Part shown: one piece after another, positions 12,228-21,300 of the stretch
How the letters are laid out: the number at the start of each line of letters is the position of its first letter
Numbering within the stretch: position 1 is the stretch's first letter
Source of the DNA: a virus
Length of the DNA stretch: 24,385 nucleotides
Strand: one strand, 5' to 3'
Virus record (IMG/VR): IMGVR_UViG_3300003937_000120
Coordinates: 1 to 24,385 of that record
Program-made: the position numbers and the translations under genes
The notes under the pieces: model-generated
What the model saw: the letters and a program-made list of their open reading frames with translations, nothing else
What the model was told of the DNA's origin: nothing
The model's database searches: none

Positions 12228-13453
12228 TGGAAGTAACTGGATTTAATCCACATCAAGGACAACAAAGAGTAATTAATACCATAGTGAATGGTACTGAAAA
12301 GTATATCACTGTGGTTTCTCCGCGTCAACAGGGTAAATCATTACTACTAATCAACCTAATCTTATACTATGGTATAAATGACAAAGGCAGTAAGATAGGA
12401 ATAATAGCACCAATATACCAACAAGCAAGAAAACTAATGGAAGATCTATATGAAGCCATTAAAGATTCAGGTATAGTAGAATCAACTAACTTCAGTAATC
12501 ATGAGATAAAACTAAGGACAGGTAGTAAAATCTATTTCAGATCATCAGAAAGAGAGGATGGTTTAAGAGGGTATACATTTGACTACCTATTTATGGATGA
12601 GGCAGCATACCAAACAGAGGATGCATACCGTAGAGCTATAGAACCAACAGCACTTGTTCATGGTAAAAAAGTAGTCCTGTTCAGCACACCACGTGGCAGA
12701 GACTGGTGGTATAACATGTACCAACTTGGTGAGAACCCTGAGTACACCAACTATGCTAGCGTGCGCATGCACCAAGGTGATAATCCTTATATAGATCAAG
12801 AAGAAGTCTTAGCAGCCAAAAAAGTATTACCAGATGCAATATACAGAGCAGAATACCAAGGAGAGTTCTTAGAAGGAGAATCACAAGTATTTAGTAACTT
12901 CAACACTAATACATTTGACCAATATCCACAAAGAAATGGCAAAGTCTTTATTGGTGTCGATTTAGGTAGAGAATCAGATTATACAGTAGCTGTAGCAATG
13001 GATCAACAAGGAAATGTTATTGAGATCTACAGAGATAATCAAAAGGATTGGGATGTGATGCAATCTAATATCTTACAGTTAGCTCGCAAGTACAACGCAA
13101 CTATAATGATAGAGACTAACTCTATGGGTACAGTAATCTTTGAATCTATTAAGAAGCAATACCAAGATACACATCCATTTGTTACATCAAATCAAAGTAA
13201 GAAAGATATAGTAGAAAGTTTAATCCTTGCATTCAATGATAATCAAATAAGTATACCATCACAAGAGTTATTTCCAGAGTTACACCATGAATTAGAAGTC
13301 TTTGAGATGTCATATAATCCTAAAACAAGAACAGTACGTTATGCATCACGCACACCATTTCATGATGATATTATTATAGCACTCTGTATTTCAAACTGGA
13401 ATCGTTTACAAAATAAACAAACAGGTCAGTATGCATACATAGGCATCAGATAA
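12227..13453 (+). CDS. terL: Terminase large subunit (packaging ATPase and nuclease)
   Basis: A 408-residue motor protein. The ATPase has Walker A SPRQQGKS (31-38), a segment GIIAPIYQQARKLM (58-71), Walker B YLFMDEAA (120-127, D124/E125) and coupling motif FSTPRG (152-157). The RNase H-like nuclease has FIGVDLGRESDYT with D245, MIETNS with E296, and FHDDIIIAL with D380/D381. All expected catalytic acids are present, so it looks functional. It drives DNA into proheads through the portal and cuts the concatemer. It overlaps the small subunit by one base. On the circle it is separated from the portal gene by the entire early region, unlike most tailed phages. Confidence 0.95.
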   Translation: MEVTGFNPHQGQQRVINTIVNGTEKYITVVSPRQQGKSLLLINLILYYGINDKGSKIGIIAPIYQQARKLMEDLYEAIKDSGIVESTNFSNHEIKLRTGSKIYFRSSEREDGLRGYTFDYLFMDEAAYQTEDAYRRAIEPTALVHGKKVVLFSTPRGRDWWYNMYQLGENPEYTNYASVRMHQGDNPYIDQEEVLAAKKVLPDAIYRAEYQGEFLEGESQVFSNFNTNTFDQYPQRNGKVFIGVDLGRESDYTVAVAMDQQGNVIEIYRDNQKDWDVMQSNILQLARKYNATIMIETNSMGTVIFESIKKQYQDTHPFVTSNQSKKDIVESLILAFNDNQISIPSQELFPELHHELEVFEMSYNPKTRTVRYASRTPFHDDIIIALCISNWNRLQNKQTGQYAYIGIR

Positions 13454-13471
13454 TTCACAATAACCAATTAA

Positions 13472-13486
13472 TATATTTAATAGTAT
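13472..13486 (+). promoter_or_regulatory. Late-type promoter motif of the tail operon, fused to the start codon
   Basis: Copy 3 of TATATTTAATAGTAT; its last two bases are the A and T of the start codon ATG at 13485. With TATATTTA at -13 to -6 the transcript would start exactly at the A of ATG and be leaderless. It lies in the 31-base gap after the large terminase gene. Confidence 0.62.
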
Positions 13487-14162
13487 GGAGATAATAGTTA
13501 ATGATAAGACATACAAGTTTAATGACAGACTCACAATCAAACAGTGGTGTTCTGTTATGCGTTATGACTTTTCCAATGCTGCAAACTGGCCAACTATTAT
13601 TAACCTTATTACAGGAGTGGACAAAAGAGATCTAATCAAAGGTACACCAGATGTCTTAGAACTCGGAGCTGCTATCATAGTTCAAATGTGTAATGCTAGA
13701 ATTCAATCACAGATTAAACCCTTAGATACTCTAACATTCGGAGAGTTTGTAGATCTTGATAGTTACATCGCGATGGGTACACACCAACATCTCGAAGCCA
13801 TGTCAGATATATTAACACCTAATACTGAGTATGCCGATGAAGCACTATGGGCAATTGAACAGTGGACTAATTACAGACTTGGTATATTCAGACAATATAA
13901 AGAACTATTTGGTTTAGATGATGAAGATGAATATGAACCAGAGACCACCGAGGTTGACACAATACAGAATGACCTAGTAGCCAGAAACTGGTATAAGATT
14001 ATAGTAGATCTTGCACAGGATGACATACTAAGATTAGATGCAGTCACAGACCAACCATTAATTAAGACCTTAAACTTCATGGCACTCAGAAAAGAAAGAC
14101 AGTTAGAAGAGAACATGAGACAGATAGAACAAAACTCAAAGATAAAAACACAATACAGATAA
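13485..14162 (+). CDS. Putative tail assembly chaperone
   Basis: A 225-residue acidic, helical protein that begins the tail operon. The start MEIIVNDKTYKFNDRLTIKQW is a typical beginning of phage tail-related small proteins, and TFGEFVDLDSYIAMGTHQHL (residues 84-103) resembles a pattern I recall from tail assembly chaperones and related proteins of marine phages. An acidic insertion (LDDEDEYEPETTEVD) precedes a helical end (KTLNFMALRKERQLEENMRQIEQN). The order is chaperone, then terminator, neck and tail genes. No frameshift signal is seen. The start is embedded in the promoter motif. The functional call is tentative. Confidence 0.45.
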   Translation: MEIIVNDKTYKFNDRLTIKQWCSVMRYDFSNAANWPTIINLITGVDKRDLIKGTPDVLELGAAIIVQMCNARIQSQIKPLDTLTFGEFVDLDSYIAMGTHQHLEAMSDILTPNTEYADEALWAIEQWTNYRLGIFRQYKELFGLDDEDEYEPETTEVDTIQNDLVARNWYKIIVDLAQDDILRLDAVTDQPLIKTLNFMALRKERQLEENMRQIEQNSKIKTQYR

Positions 14163-14163
14163 T

Positions 14164-14628
14164 ATGTTTACCTACAAACAAATAGTAGATCTATTCAAAC
14201 AAGCTAGCTTCGACCATCTAATGATTGAAGACTTTGGTTATGGAGCGATCTCAGACATCAAGACCCGTAATGAATCCGCTAATGGCGACGAGGAAGTTAA
14301 TTACCCTTATTGCTTTCTTAATCCTACAACACATCAGAGAGCTCAGGCTACAGTAACATACCAGTTTAATATGATTATGATGGATATGGCAAGAGATGAA
14401 GAGGGTGATAAGTATGAGAACTTCTTAACTATCCAATCTCAGTGTCAACAATACTGTGATGATATTATAGCACACATATGGAATTCAGCTGGTAAACAAG
14501 ACATGCAGTTTACTGTAACTTATACACCATTTGTAGAGAGATTCCAAGATGAACTAGCAGGTATGACAGCAGGTATACAGATACAGGTGCCAATACCAAT
14601 AAACGATTGTATAACACCTTTTAACTAA
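14164..14628 (+). CDS. Putative tail completion/terminator protein
   Basis: A 154-residue protein. Its pattern (YKQIVDLFKQASFDHLMIEDF; VNYPYCFLNP; ATVTYQFNMIMMDMARDE; FLTIQSQCQQYCDDIIAHIW; ERFQDELAGMTAGIQIQVPIPINDC) matches a family I recall from Bacteroidota phages at this place: an alpha/beta protein that begins with a helix and ends in a strand after the D-x-x-A-G-M turn, like tail terminators that cap the tail at the neck. It starts 1 base after the previous stop and its own stop overlaps the next ATG (TAATG). The role is inferred from position and fold pattern. Confidence 0.5.
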   Translation: MFTYKQIVDLFKQASFDHLMIEDFGYGAISDIKTRNESANGDEEVNYPYCFLNPTTHQRAQATVTYQFNMIMMDMARDEEGDKYENFLTIQSQCQQYCDDIIAHIWNSAGKQDMQFTVTYTPFVERFQDELAGMTAGIQIQVPIPINDCITPFN

Positions 14629-15107
14629 TGGCTGATTCACTCGCAGGACTAGAAGAAAGATTAGCTGGCATGGAACAGACCATGAGAGATCTCGCACCAA
14701 TACTCACCGAGGTTGGCAATGAGATTACTAGCGAGTTACGTTCAGATGCACCACGTGGAAATGGTGAAGGAGCAGGAGCTCTTCAATCTAGTATTAGTTT
14801 GTCAGTGCAACCAACTCAGTTTGCTATTAGTATGAATGACTATGGTGTCTTTCAGAACTATGGAGTAGTTGGATATAAAGGAGGCGATAGAGCTACAAAC
14901 CCAAGAGGTGGACAAAAGATACCTGACGAGAACTTTCCACAAGGAAGTGGCGATGGCGGTAGGTACCAATTTGGTGTTAAACAACCATCAAAAGGATGGG
15001 GAGCTTACTATACAGGTTTTAATAAAAACATTGGTTGGTTCGACATAGATGAAATTACAGAAAGAGTTAAGACAAGAATACAAACAAAAATAATACAAGC
15101 ATTCTAA
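14628..15107 (+). CDS. HK97 gp10-like neck/tail completion protein
   Basis: A 159-residue protein. Core features are NEITSELRSDAPRGNGEGAGALQSSISL followed by FAISMNDYGVFQNYGVVGYKGG, which match the 'LRs-x-aP ... tGaLqsSI ... ndYg-x-fqnyGv' pattern of gp10-type head-tail joining proteins. The middle (ATNPRGGQKIPDENFPQGSGDGG) is a glycine-rich loop and the end (DIDEITERVKTRIQTKIIQAF) a long helix. It would complete the interface between tail and head. It begins in a TAATG overlap with the previous gene. Confidence 0.65.
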   Translation: MADSLAGLEERLAGMEQTMRDLAPILTEVGNEITSELRSDAPRGNGEGAGALQSSISLSVQPTQFAISMNDYGVFQNYGVVGYKGGDRATNPRGGQKIPDENFPQGSGDGGRYQFGVKQPSKGWGAYYTGFNKNIGWFDIDEITERVKTRIQTKIIQAF

Positions 15108-15110
15108 ATT

Positions 15111-16529
15111 ATGCCAACAACTATTACAATATCACAGTTACCTAATACACCATTTGATATGGCGTATGGTCCAAACCCTATTACACTATCAGGCATCTCG
15201 TCAGCAGAAGACAAGTATGTTCTTAGAATCTTTGACGGAGGAGCAACACCACTTGCAGACATCAGACAAACACCAAATTCATATGGTAAAGCCATCTTTG
15301 ATATGCAGAATATCTTGCAGTCTAAGGTAGCACCACCTGATGATAATATAGATTCTCTAGGTGTCGGACCAGCAACTAATAACTCCATTAGAAACTCAGT
15401 AGCTGAATCTGTTGTATACACTCTCAGTATAGGTTATGAAGTAGGTGGTGTGGTTACTCTGATGCCTGTTGGTTATGGACCTTATATTGCTTATGGTGGT
15501 TCTAAGAAATACTTCGAAGTGCCTTTCTATGCAGAAGCATACCAAGCAGAGGTTACTGATGGTGTTGACAACTGTAACCAAGTAAACAGAGTTGGTTTAG
15601 CACTAACAGATATTAAATGGTTAACAGGACCAGCAGACACTGGAGATGACATACAAGATTATATTACTATTAATCAGAACATATCCACACGTAATGTATA
15701 TTCAGATGATATGACTACTACGAGTTGGTTTCAGACTATAGACCGTAGAGGTAACCTTAACACTAAAGTCAGAGGTATAGAAGCTTGGAAGATATACTTC
15801 TGTACAGATGACCTAGTTCAAGGTTTACCAGTAATTGTTCCTAATACTACGAGTTATAGTGGTGGACCTAATGCATCTATTGGTGATGGCTTTGGTGTCT
15901 CAAATACTTTAGCTGCTATTACACTAGCAACAGGACCTTACAATTTACCTGGAAGTATTACTATCCCGGCGGGGACAACACACTATTACGTAGTACCTGT
16001 TGCATATGGTAACAGTTTATGTTCTACTACTGTTAATGACTTAGATGACCAAGATCTAATGCAAGCACAGAGATTTAATATAGTAGATGCTCAATGTAAT
16101 GACTTTGAACACTTTCAGTTTTCATGGTTAAACTCATTAGGATTTAAAGACTACTTTACATTTACTAAAAGAGTAGATAGCTCATCTAACACTCGTAGAA
16201 ACAACTTCCTTAAAGAGGCAGCAGATTATAATGGTACTTCATACCAAGTCAGCGAGGGACAGCGTGGCTATACTACATACTCATCTAAAATAGAAGATAT
16301 ATACACAGTAACATCTGGGTATATGAATGATGACCAAGCCAAATTATTACAAACTCTGTTTCAATCAGCAGATGTTAGAGTTAGAATGGCAGATGATGCA
16401 CCATTAGTGTGGAGACCTATTAACATTTTATCATCTACATATGATCAAAAGACAAATAGAAAGAATAAACTATTTCAATACACTGTTAGATTTAAAATAG
16501 CACATAACATAAAAGCACAAAGAGGTTAA
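15111..16529 (+). CDS. Tail protein (distal tail-like)
   Basis: A 472-residue beta-rich protein. N-terminal beta sheet strands (ITISQLPNTPFDMAYGPNPI, KYVLRIFDGGATPLADI) are followed by a domain with disulfide-type cysteines, and the C-terminal part (FQFSWLNSLGFKDYFTFTKRVD; YTVTSGYMNDDQAKLLQTLF; DVRVRMADDAPLVWRPINILSS; QYTVRFKIAHN) is a pattern I know from tail proteins of Bacteroidota phages preceding the large tail-tip protein. It probably forms the distal ring connecting tube and tip. The gene contains one copy of the CCCGGCGGG 9-mer (15965). It abuts the next gene with one base between stop and start. Confidence 0.62.
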   Translation: MPTTITISQLPNTPFDMAYGPNPITLSGISSAEDKYVLRIFDGGATPLADIRQTPNSYGKAIFDMQNILQSKVAPPDDNIDSLGVGPATNNSIRNSVAESVVYTLSIGYEVGGVVTLMPVGYGPYIAYGGSKKYFEVPFYAEAYQAEVTDGVDNCNQVNRVGLALTDIKWLTGPADTGDDIQDYITINQNISTRNVYSDDMTTTSWFQTIDRRGNLNTKVRGIEAWKIYFCTDDLVQGLPVIVPNTTSYSGGPNASIGDGFGVSNTLAAITLATGPYNLPGSITIPAGTTHYYVVPVAYGNSLCSTTVNDLDDQDLMQAQRFNIVDAQCNDFEHFQFSWLNSLGFKDYFTFTKRVDSSSNTRRNNFLKEAADYNGTSYQVSEGQRGYTTYSSKIEDIYTVTSGYMNDDQAKLLQTLFQSADVRVRMADDAPLVWRPINILSSTYDQKTNRKNKLFQYTVRFKIAHNIKAQRG

Positions 16530-16530
16530 T

Positions 16531-19500
16531 ATGATTCAATTAAAAGTATATCCAACGGTTGATAAACTGAGAACACAGCAGATCTTTTTAGATCTGTATG
16601 ATTCTGAACCTATCAAACTAAACTTAAGTATAGAAGACATTACAGATGCAGATGCCACGTCAGTATTTAGTAGACAGTTTAAAATACCCGCGACACGTAA
16701 TAACAACCTCTTTTTTAAGACAGCGTTTGAAGTAAATGGGACTGACTATGATGTTACTATTAAAAAACCAGCAGAGATCTTAGTAGATGGTCAAGAGTTT
16801 AGACAAGGACACATCAGACTTCAAAAGATATATGTTAATAATGATTTAGATAAAACAGATTATCAACTCTTATTCTTAGGAGAAACAAGAGACTTTAGTA
16901 CTGTTATTGGTGATGCACCTCTATGTCAGTTGCTAATGCCTGATTTACAAGTCGTAGATCCTCAAACAGGTGCTAACAGAAACCCTACAGTCGATGATAT
17001 AGAATTATCATGGCAAGCATTTCCTCAGACTTCTACAGTAGACAGCGAAGGTAATCCTAATGGTGGTTTATCAAATGGTAATTTATTATTTCCCTTAATA
17101 GATCATGGTAATAACTATGATGAAGAAGGTGCTGTGGTTGGATCGACAATGCAAATAGGTAATGGTGCTCAAGTTAGATCATTTACAGAGAGTCAGTACC
17201 CATTAGAAACTAGTAAACTAAAACCAATGATTCGTGCTAAGAGAATCATGGATCAAATATTCGAGGATGCGGGTTATACATATACTTCGACCTTCTTTAA
17301 TTCACCAAGATTTAATCAGATGTATGTTAGTGCATTTGGTAACGAGGCCATAACTGGTTATACAGCATCAGGTAGTGGTGAAAACCTTTGTAATGCAGAA
17401 TATAATAGACAAGATCCTCAAATGTTTGGAGATAATCTATGGTTACCTGATAATGTCTATGATCCTGGTAGTAATCTTATTTTAGGTAATATTCCTAATG
17501 GTTCTAAGTATGTTGTTGGTGGAGATGTCCCGGCGGGAGATCCTAATACAAAACTAAGAATATCTGCAGAAGCTTATGTGTTTGCTTTAGTGGATGTTAG
17601 TTGTCCTGGTGGTTGTACAGACCCAGTGCCTGCAAGACTACAATTAGTTAATGTGTCGACAGGACAAGTTTATAAATCAAGTGGTTATGGATATGATGAC
17701 ATAGTTTCATTTACATTTGATTCTGAGTTTGATGGTGTTGGTGTTTTAGCAGGTAGTTTGTTAGCACTAAGAGTAGATCCATTAACTGATCCAGATCGTG
17801 ATGAAGTAAAAGATATTAAGTTCCAAGTTCAGAACGCACCTGGTACACTCTTACCAACATCAATGTTAGATTGTGAGTATAAACAAATAGACTTCGTTAA
17901 AGACATCCTAAAGATGTTTAGGTTAGTCTTAGCACCTGATAGAAATGATAGTAAAAACTTTATTGTCGAACCATGGCAAACTTACATTAACTCAGGTAAT
18001 TTACATGATTGGTCACATAAACTAGTTAATCAAAAGGACATGGTCTTAGAACCTTTGTTTAACACACAGTCAGAAGAGATAGAATTTAGAATGCAACAAG
18101 ATGAAGATTGGATTAACAAGTTTCATTTTGATCAATTCAAAGAACCTTATGGTTATTTAAAGTTTGATAGTAATAATGAATTACTAAAAGGAACTAGAAA
18201 CATTACAACAATTGGTATAGCGCCAACACCGATGGGTACTATCCAAGAGGATGCAGTTAATACCAATCATCAAGCACCTGGTTTTATATTTCCTCAAGTA
18301 CATGTAAACGAAACAGAGGACACTGGTTTAAAACATCTACCAATGAAAGCCAAAACAAGATTGTTATTCTATAATGGTTTAGCTCCAGTGCCACAATCAG
18401 GTGGTGCTCTAAAATGGTACTTACAAACTGCTAGTAATTTTTATACTACATATCCATTAGTGAGTTCATTTGAAGATTGGCCGCAGCAAACAACAGGTTT
18501 AAATATAAACTGGTCTAATGATATAAACTATTGGGTTCAGAGTTCTCTTACACAAGTATTTAGTAATGAACAAGGTGGTACATTATACACAGAGTATTGG
18601 TCACGATATATCAATTCACTCTATAATAAATTTAGTAGACGTTTAACTGCATACTTTGTTTTAAACAATGTAGACTTACAAGATCTATCATTTGATGATA
18701 CTATCTTTGTTAATGGTAAATATTACAGACCTGAAAAGATTATCGATGTTAACATTGGTGAACGTACAGAAGTTAAAGTACAATTAATTACTGCAAATGA
18801 TTTTACACCACCTGCTTATATAGATGAACAGTTAACTAATTTTTCTCTATTACCTACAGGCGAAGTATGTGGCTGCGATGGAATAATTACAGTTGTAACA
18901 GATGGTGCAACACCATTTACATATCAACTTAGTAATGGCCAAACAGGTCAGATAGCAACTACAGGTGGTAATCCACAACAATTTGATATTGATGGTCTAT
19001 GTGCAGGAACATATAATGTTTTAATTACAGATGACTTAGGTAGATCTAATTCTGGTAGTGTTGTAATACCTGAAAATTCAGGAACACCAGTTCAGACATC
19101 AGAAGCTATCACAGGAGATACAAGTTGTGGAGCAGGAGGTAATTGTACAGGTGCAGTTACAGTCACTCCAAGTGGTGGTAGTGGATCATATGAAGTTACA
19201 TGGCAATACGGACAGTCAGGTCCAACAACAGGACCTACTCTAACAGGTTTATGTGGAAACACAGAACAACCTTATACAATTACAGATCTTGTTACTGGAT
19301 GTGTATATCCATTTACAGCATCTATACCATGTGCAGATCCTGTAGTATTACATAAATTATCACAACATCTTAATGGATGTACACAAAATTCAAGTCAATT
19401 TTATTGGGCAGAATCTCAGGTTAGTTATCAACCTGGAACTACAGTAGACTTAAATGAAATAGCAGGTTGTTTTGTTGTTATAAATAATGATCAAGGAACA

Positions 19501-21267
19501 CCACAGTATACAATTAATAACAGTTATACAAATTGTTCAGATTGTAATACTCAAACTCCACCTCAAATTTATAAAGCAGAAGCAACATGTTATAAAACAG
19601 TAATAGCTACACCAGATCTTTATATAGATGCTGCTGCAAATCCTGGTATAGAAATAGGACAATCAGTTAAATTTGTTAATAATGAAATATGTTATGAAGT
19701 AACAGAACTTATAACTGGAAACAATTCAGTTACTCAAGTAGATTCTGTATATGAAACATGTGAGGATTGTGATGCAGATGGAGTGTTTAAATATATCATA
19801 GAAGGTTGTAATGGATTTAATCCTAGTTCTCCACCACCATCAGGAGGTAGTACACCACAAACTGGACAGTTAGTAGATGATGGAGAATATGCAATCTCTC
19901 CAATATTTACATCTGCAGTTCATGATGCTGGTGATACTAACATCCCTATATGTGAAAGACAATCTCTATGGGTTTCAGGAACAGATACAGATGGAACTGC
20001 TACACCCCCGGCGGGATGGTATTGGTTTGAAACTAATTTACGACTTGATAATCTAGTTGCTTTACCAACAGATGCAGTTGTTAGTTTGGTTAGAATTAAT
20101 GACCCTGTAGGTTCAGGTGCTAATTATGGTGAGATTATAAATGTAATAGAAACTTATCAACTTCCTAATAAAGGTGCTAGTGATACAAATGTATTTACAG
20201 TACAATCAGCAGCATCTCATTATTTACCAGAAGACTCTACACAAAGATTTGCTATAATATTACACAGAGCAGACGGAGGAGCATGTGTCCAAGGTGGTGG
20301 AACTAACTCAGATTTTGCAGTAGTTAACTCGGTGACAGGTGCACCAGGTGCTGACTTTACCAATGTTGAAATGTATTGGTTAGGTGATTTTGCAACAGGA
20401 AGTGTTATGGAAGCTAACGGACCATTAAATATTGGTGATGTAGTTAATGTAAATGAATCAGAAGCACAAGGATGTTATGAGGTGATTGCACTCGCTAATC
20501 CTGATGATACTACAGAGTTTACATATAATGAAACAAATGGTGTATTTGAAGACTGTGCCACATGTACGGGTGGAAACACAGCACAGCATTGTTATCAAGT
20601 AACAGCATCTGTTGGCGGTGCAGAAATATCATACTACTTTGATGATGGTGGTGTATGTGCAACATGTGTTGGACTAGCTGAAATTACTTTAGCTTTAACT
20701 AGTAATCAAGTAGTTACTATATGTGCACAGATTAATTCTATTACTACTATTAGTGGTAGTATAGTTTCAGCAATAGATTCTGGTGAAGAATGTGACAGAT
20801 ATGTAGATCCAATAACAAGTGTAGTAGGAACTACATGTGATACACCTAGTGTAGCAACTAAATACTGTTATACAGTAACAGGTGCAGGATTCGAAGGAAC
20901 ATTCTCGACATTTACATGGCTTGAAGATAATGAATTTAGAAGAGCTCGTCTTTTATATGGCACATCTATGAGTATATGTGCAAATCAAAATTCAATTATA
21001 GAAACAAGTGGAACTATTACAGTAGTTGGAGGAACAACTGTATGTGATTCTGTTGCAGATTGTGTAGGAACTTGTCATAGATACGCATATGATGGACCAC
21101 CAAAGGTAGACTTAATAGTTAAAACATGTGATGGTGACTTAGTATACTATCCTGATTGTATTGGAGCAACACAAGGACAACCTAATAGTTTATTTCCAGA
21201 TTGTATAGCAGAAATAGTAGGAGGAACAGGACAATTCTTTGTTACAACATACAGCACATGTACGTAA
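16531..21267 (+). CDS. Giant tail-tip/adhesin protein with SprB-like and Cys-rich repeats
   Basis: A 1578-residue protein, 19% of the genome. Residues 1-770 resemble tail-tip hub proteins of Bacteroidota phages (VFSRQFKIPATRNNNLFF; ILVDGQEFRQGHIRLQKIY; IDFVKDILKMFRLVLAPDR). Residues about 777-851 and 860-935 are SprB-like repeats: CGCDGIITV, DGATPFTYQLSNGQTG, DIDGLCAGTYNVLITDDLG. SprB repeats occur in flavobacterial gliding adhesins, which supports a flavobacterial host. The remaining part to 1578 has about 29 cysteines, mostly in C[FY]xV ... CxDC units at 979-1005, 1053-1080 and 1314-1345. These probably form disulfide- or metal-stabilised receptor-binding modules. No transmembrane anchor or signal peptide is present. 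Confidence 0.75.
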   Translation: MIQLKVYPTVDKLRTQQIFLDLYDSEPIKLNLSIEDITDADATSVFSRQFKIPATRNNNLFFKTAFEVNGTDYDVTIKKPAEILVDGQEFRQGHIRLQKIYVNNDLDKTDYQLLFLGETRDFSTVIGDAPLCQLLMPDLQVVDPQTGANRNPTVDDIELSWQAFPQTSTVDSEGNPNGGLSNGNLLFPLIDHGNNYDEEGAVVGSTMQIGNGAQVRSFTESQYPLETSKLKPMIRAKRIMDQIFEDAGYTYTSTFFNSPRFNQMYVSAFGNEAITGYTASGSGENLCNAEYNRQDPQMFGDNLWLPDNVYDPGSNLILGNIPNGSKYVVGGDVPAGDPNTKLRISAEAYVFALVDVSCPGGCTDPVPARLQLVNVSTGQVYKSSGYGYDDIVSFTFDSEFDGVGVLAGSLLALRVDPLTDPDRDEVKDIKFQVQNAPGTLLPTSMLDCEYKQIDFVKDILKMFRLVLAPDRNDSKNFIVEPWQTYINSGNLHDWSHKLVNQKDMVLEPLFNTQSEEIEFRMQQDEDWINKFHFDQFKEPYGYLKFDSNNELLKGTRNITTIGIAPTPMGTIQEDAVNTNHQAPGFIFPQVHVNETEDTGLKHLPMKAKTRLLFYNGLAPVPQSGGALKWYLQTASNFYTTYPLVSSFEDWPQQTTGLNINWSNDINYWVQSSLTQVFSNEQGGTLYTEYWSRYINSLYNKFSRRLTAYFVLNNVDLQDLSFDDTIFVNGKYYRPEKIIDVNIGERTEVKVQLITANDFTPPAYIDEQLTNFSLLPTGEVCGCDGIITVVTDGATPFTYQLSNGQTGQIATTGGNPQQFDIDGLCAGTYNVLITDDLGRSNSGSVVIPENSGTPVQTSEAITGDTSCGAGGNCTGAVTVTPSGGSGSYEVTWQYGQSGPTTGPTLTGLCGNTEQPYTITDLVTGCVYPFTASIPCADPVVLHKLSQHLNGCTQNSSQFYWAESQVSYQPGTTVDLNEIAGCFVVINNDQGTPQYTINNSYTNCSDCNTQTPPQIYKAEATCYKTVIATPDLYIDAAANPGIEIGQSVKFVNNEICYEVTELITGNNSVTQVDSVYETCEDCDADGVFKYIIEGCNGFNPSSPPPSGGSTPQTGQLVDDGEYAISPIFTSAVHDAGDTNIPICERQSLWVSGTDTDGTATPPAGWYWFETNLRLDNLVALPTDAVVSLVRINDPVGSGANYGEIINVIETYQLPNKGASDTNVFTVQSAASHYLPEDSTQRFAIILHRADGGACVQGGGTNSDFAVVNSVTGAPGADFTNVEMYWLGDFATGSVMEANGPLNIGDVVNVNESEAQGCYEVIALANPDDTTEFTYNETNGVFEDCATCTGGNTAQHCYQVTASVGGAEISYYFDDGGVCATCVGLAEITLALTSNQVVTICAQINSITTISGSIVSAIDSGEECDRYVDPITSVVGTTCDTPSVATKYCYTVTGAGFEGTFSTFTWLEDNEFRRARLLYGTSMSICANQNSIIETSGTITVVGGTTVCDSVADCVGTCHRYAYDGPPKVDLIVKTCDGDLVYYPDCIGATQGQPNSLFPDCIAEIVGGTGQFFVTTYSTCT

Positions 21268-21285
21268 TTCAATAGAGTAGAAATT

Positions 21286-21300
21286 TATATTTAATAGTAT
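21286..21300 (+). promoter_or_regulatory. Late-type promoter motif of the tape-measure operon, fused to the start codon
   Basis: Copy 4 of TATATTTAATAGTAT, ending in the AT of the ATG at 21299. As at 13472, a start of transcription six bases after TATATTTA would fall on the A of ATG, predicting a leaderless message. It occupies the 31-base gap after the tail-tip gene. Confidence 0.62.

Noticed and set aside
11759-12328. 189-codon open frame on the minus strand opposite the small terminase
   Set aside because: The plus-strand terminase and overlapping genes explain the region; the antisense product is S/L/F-rich with no motif.
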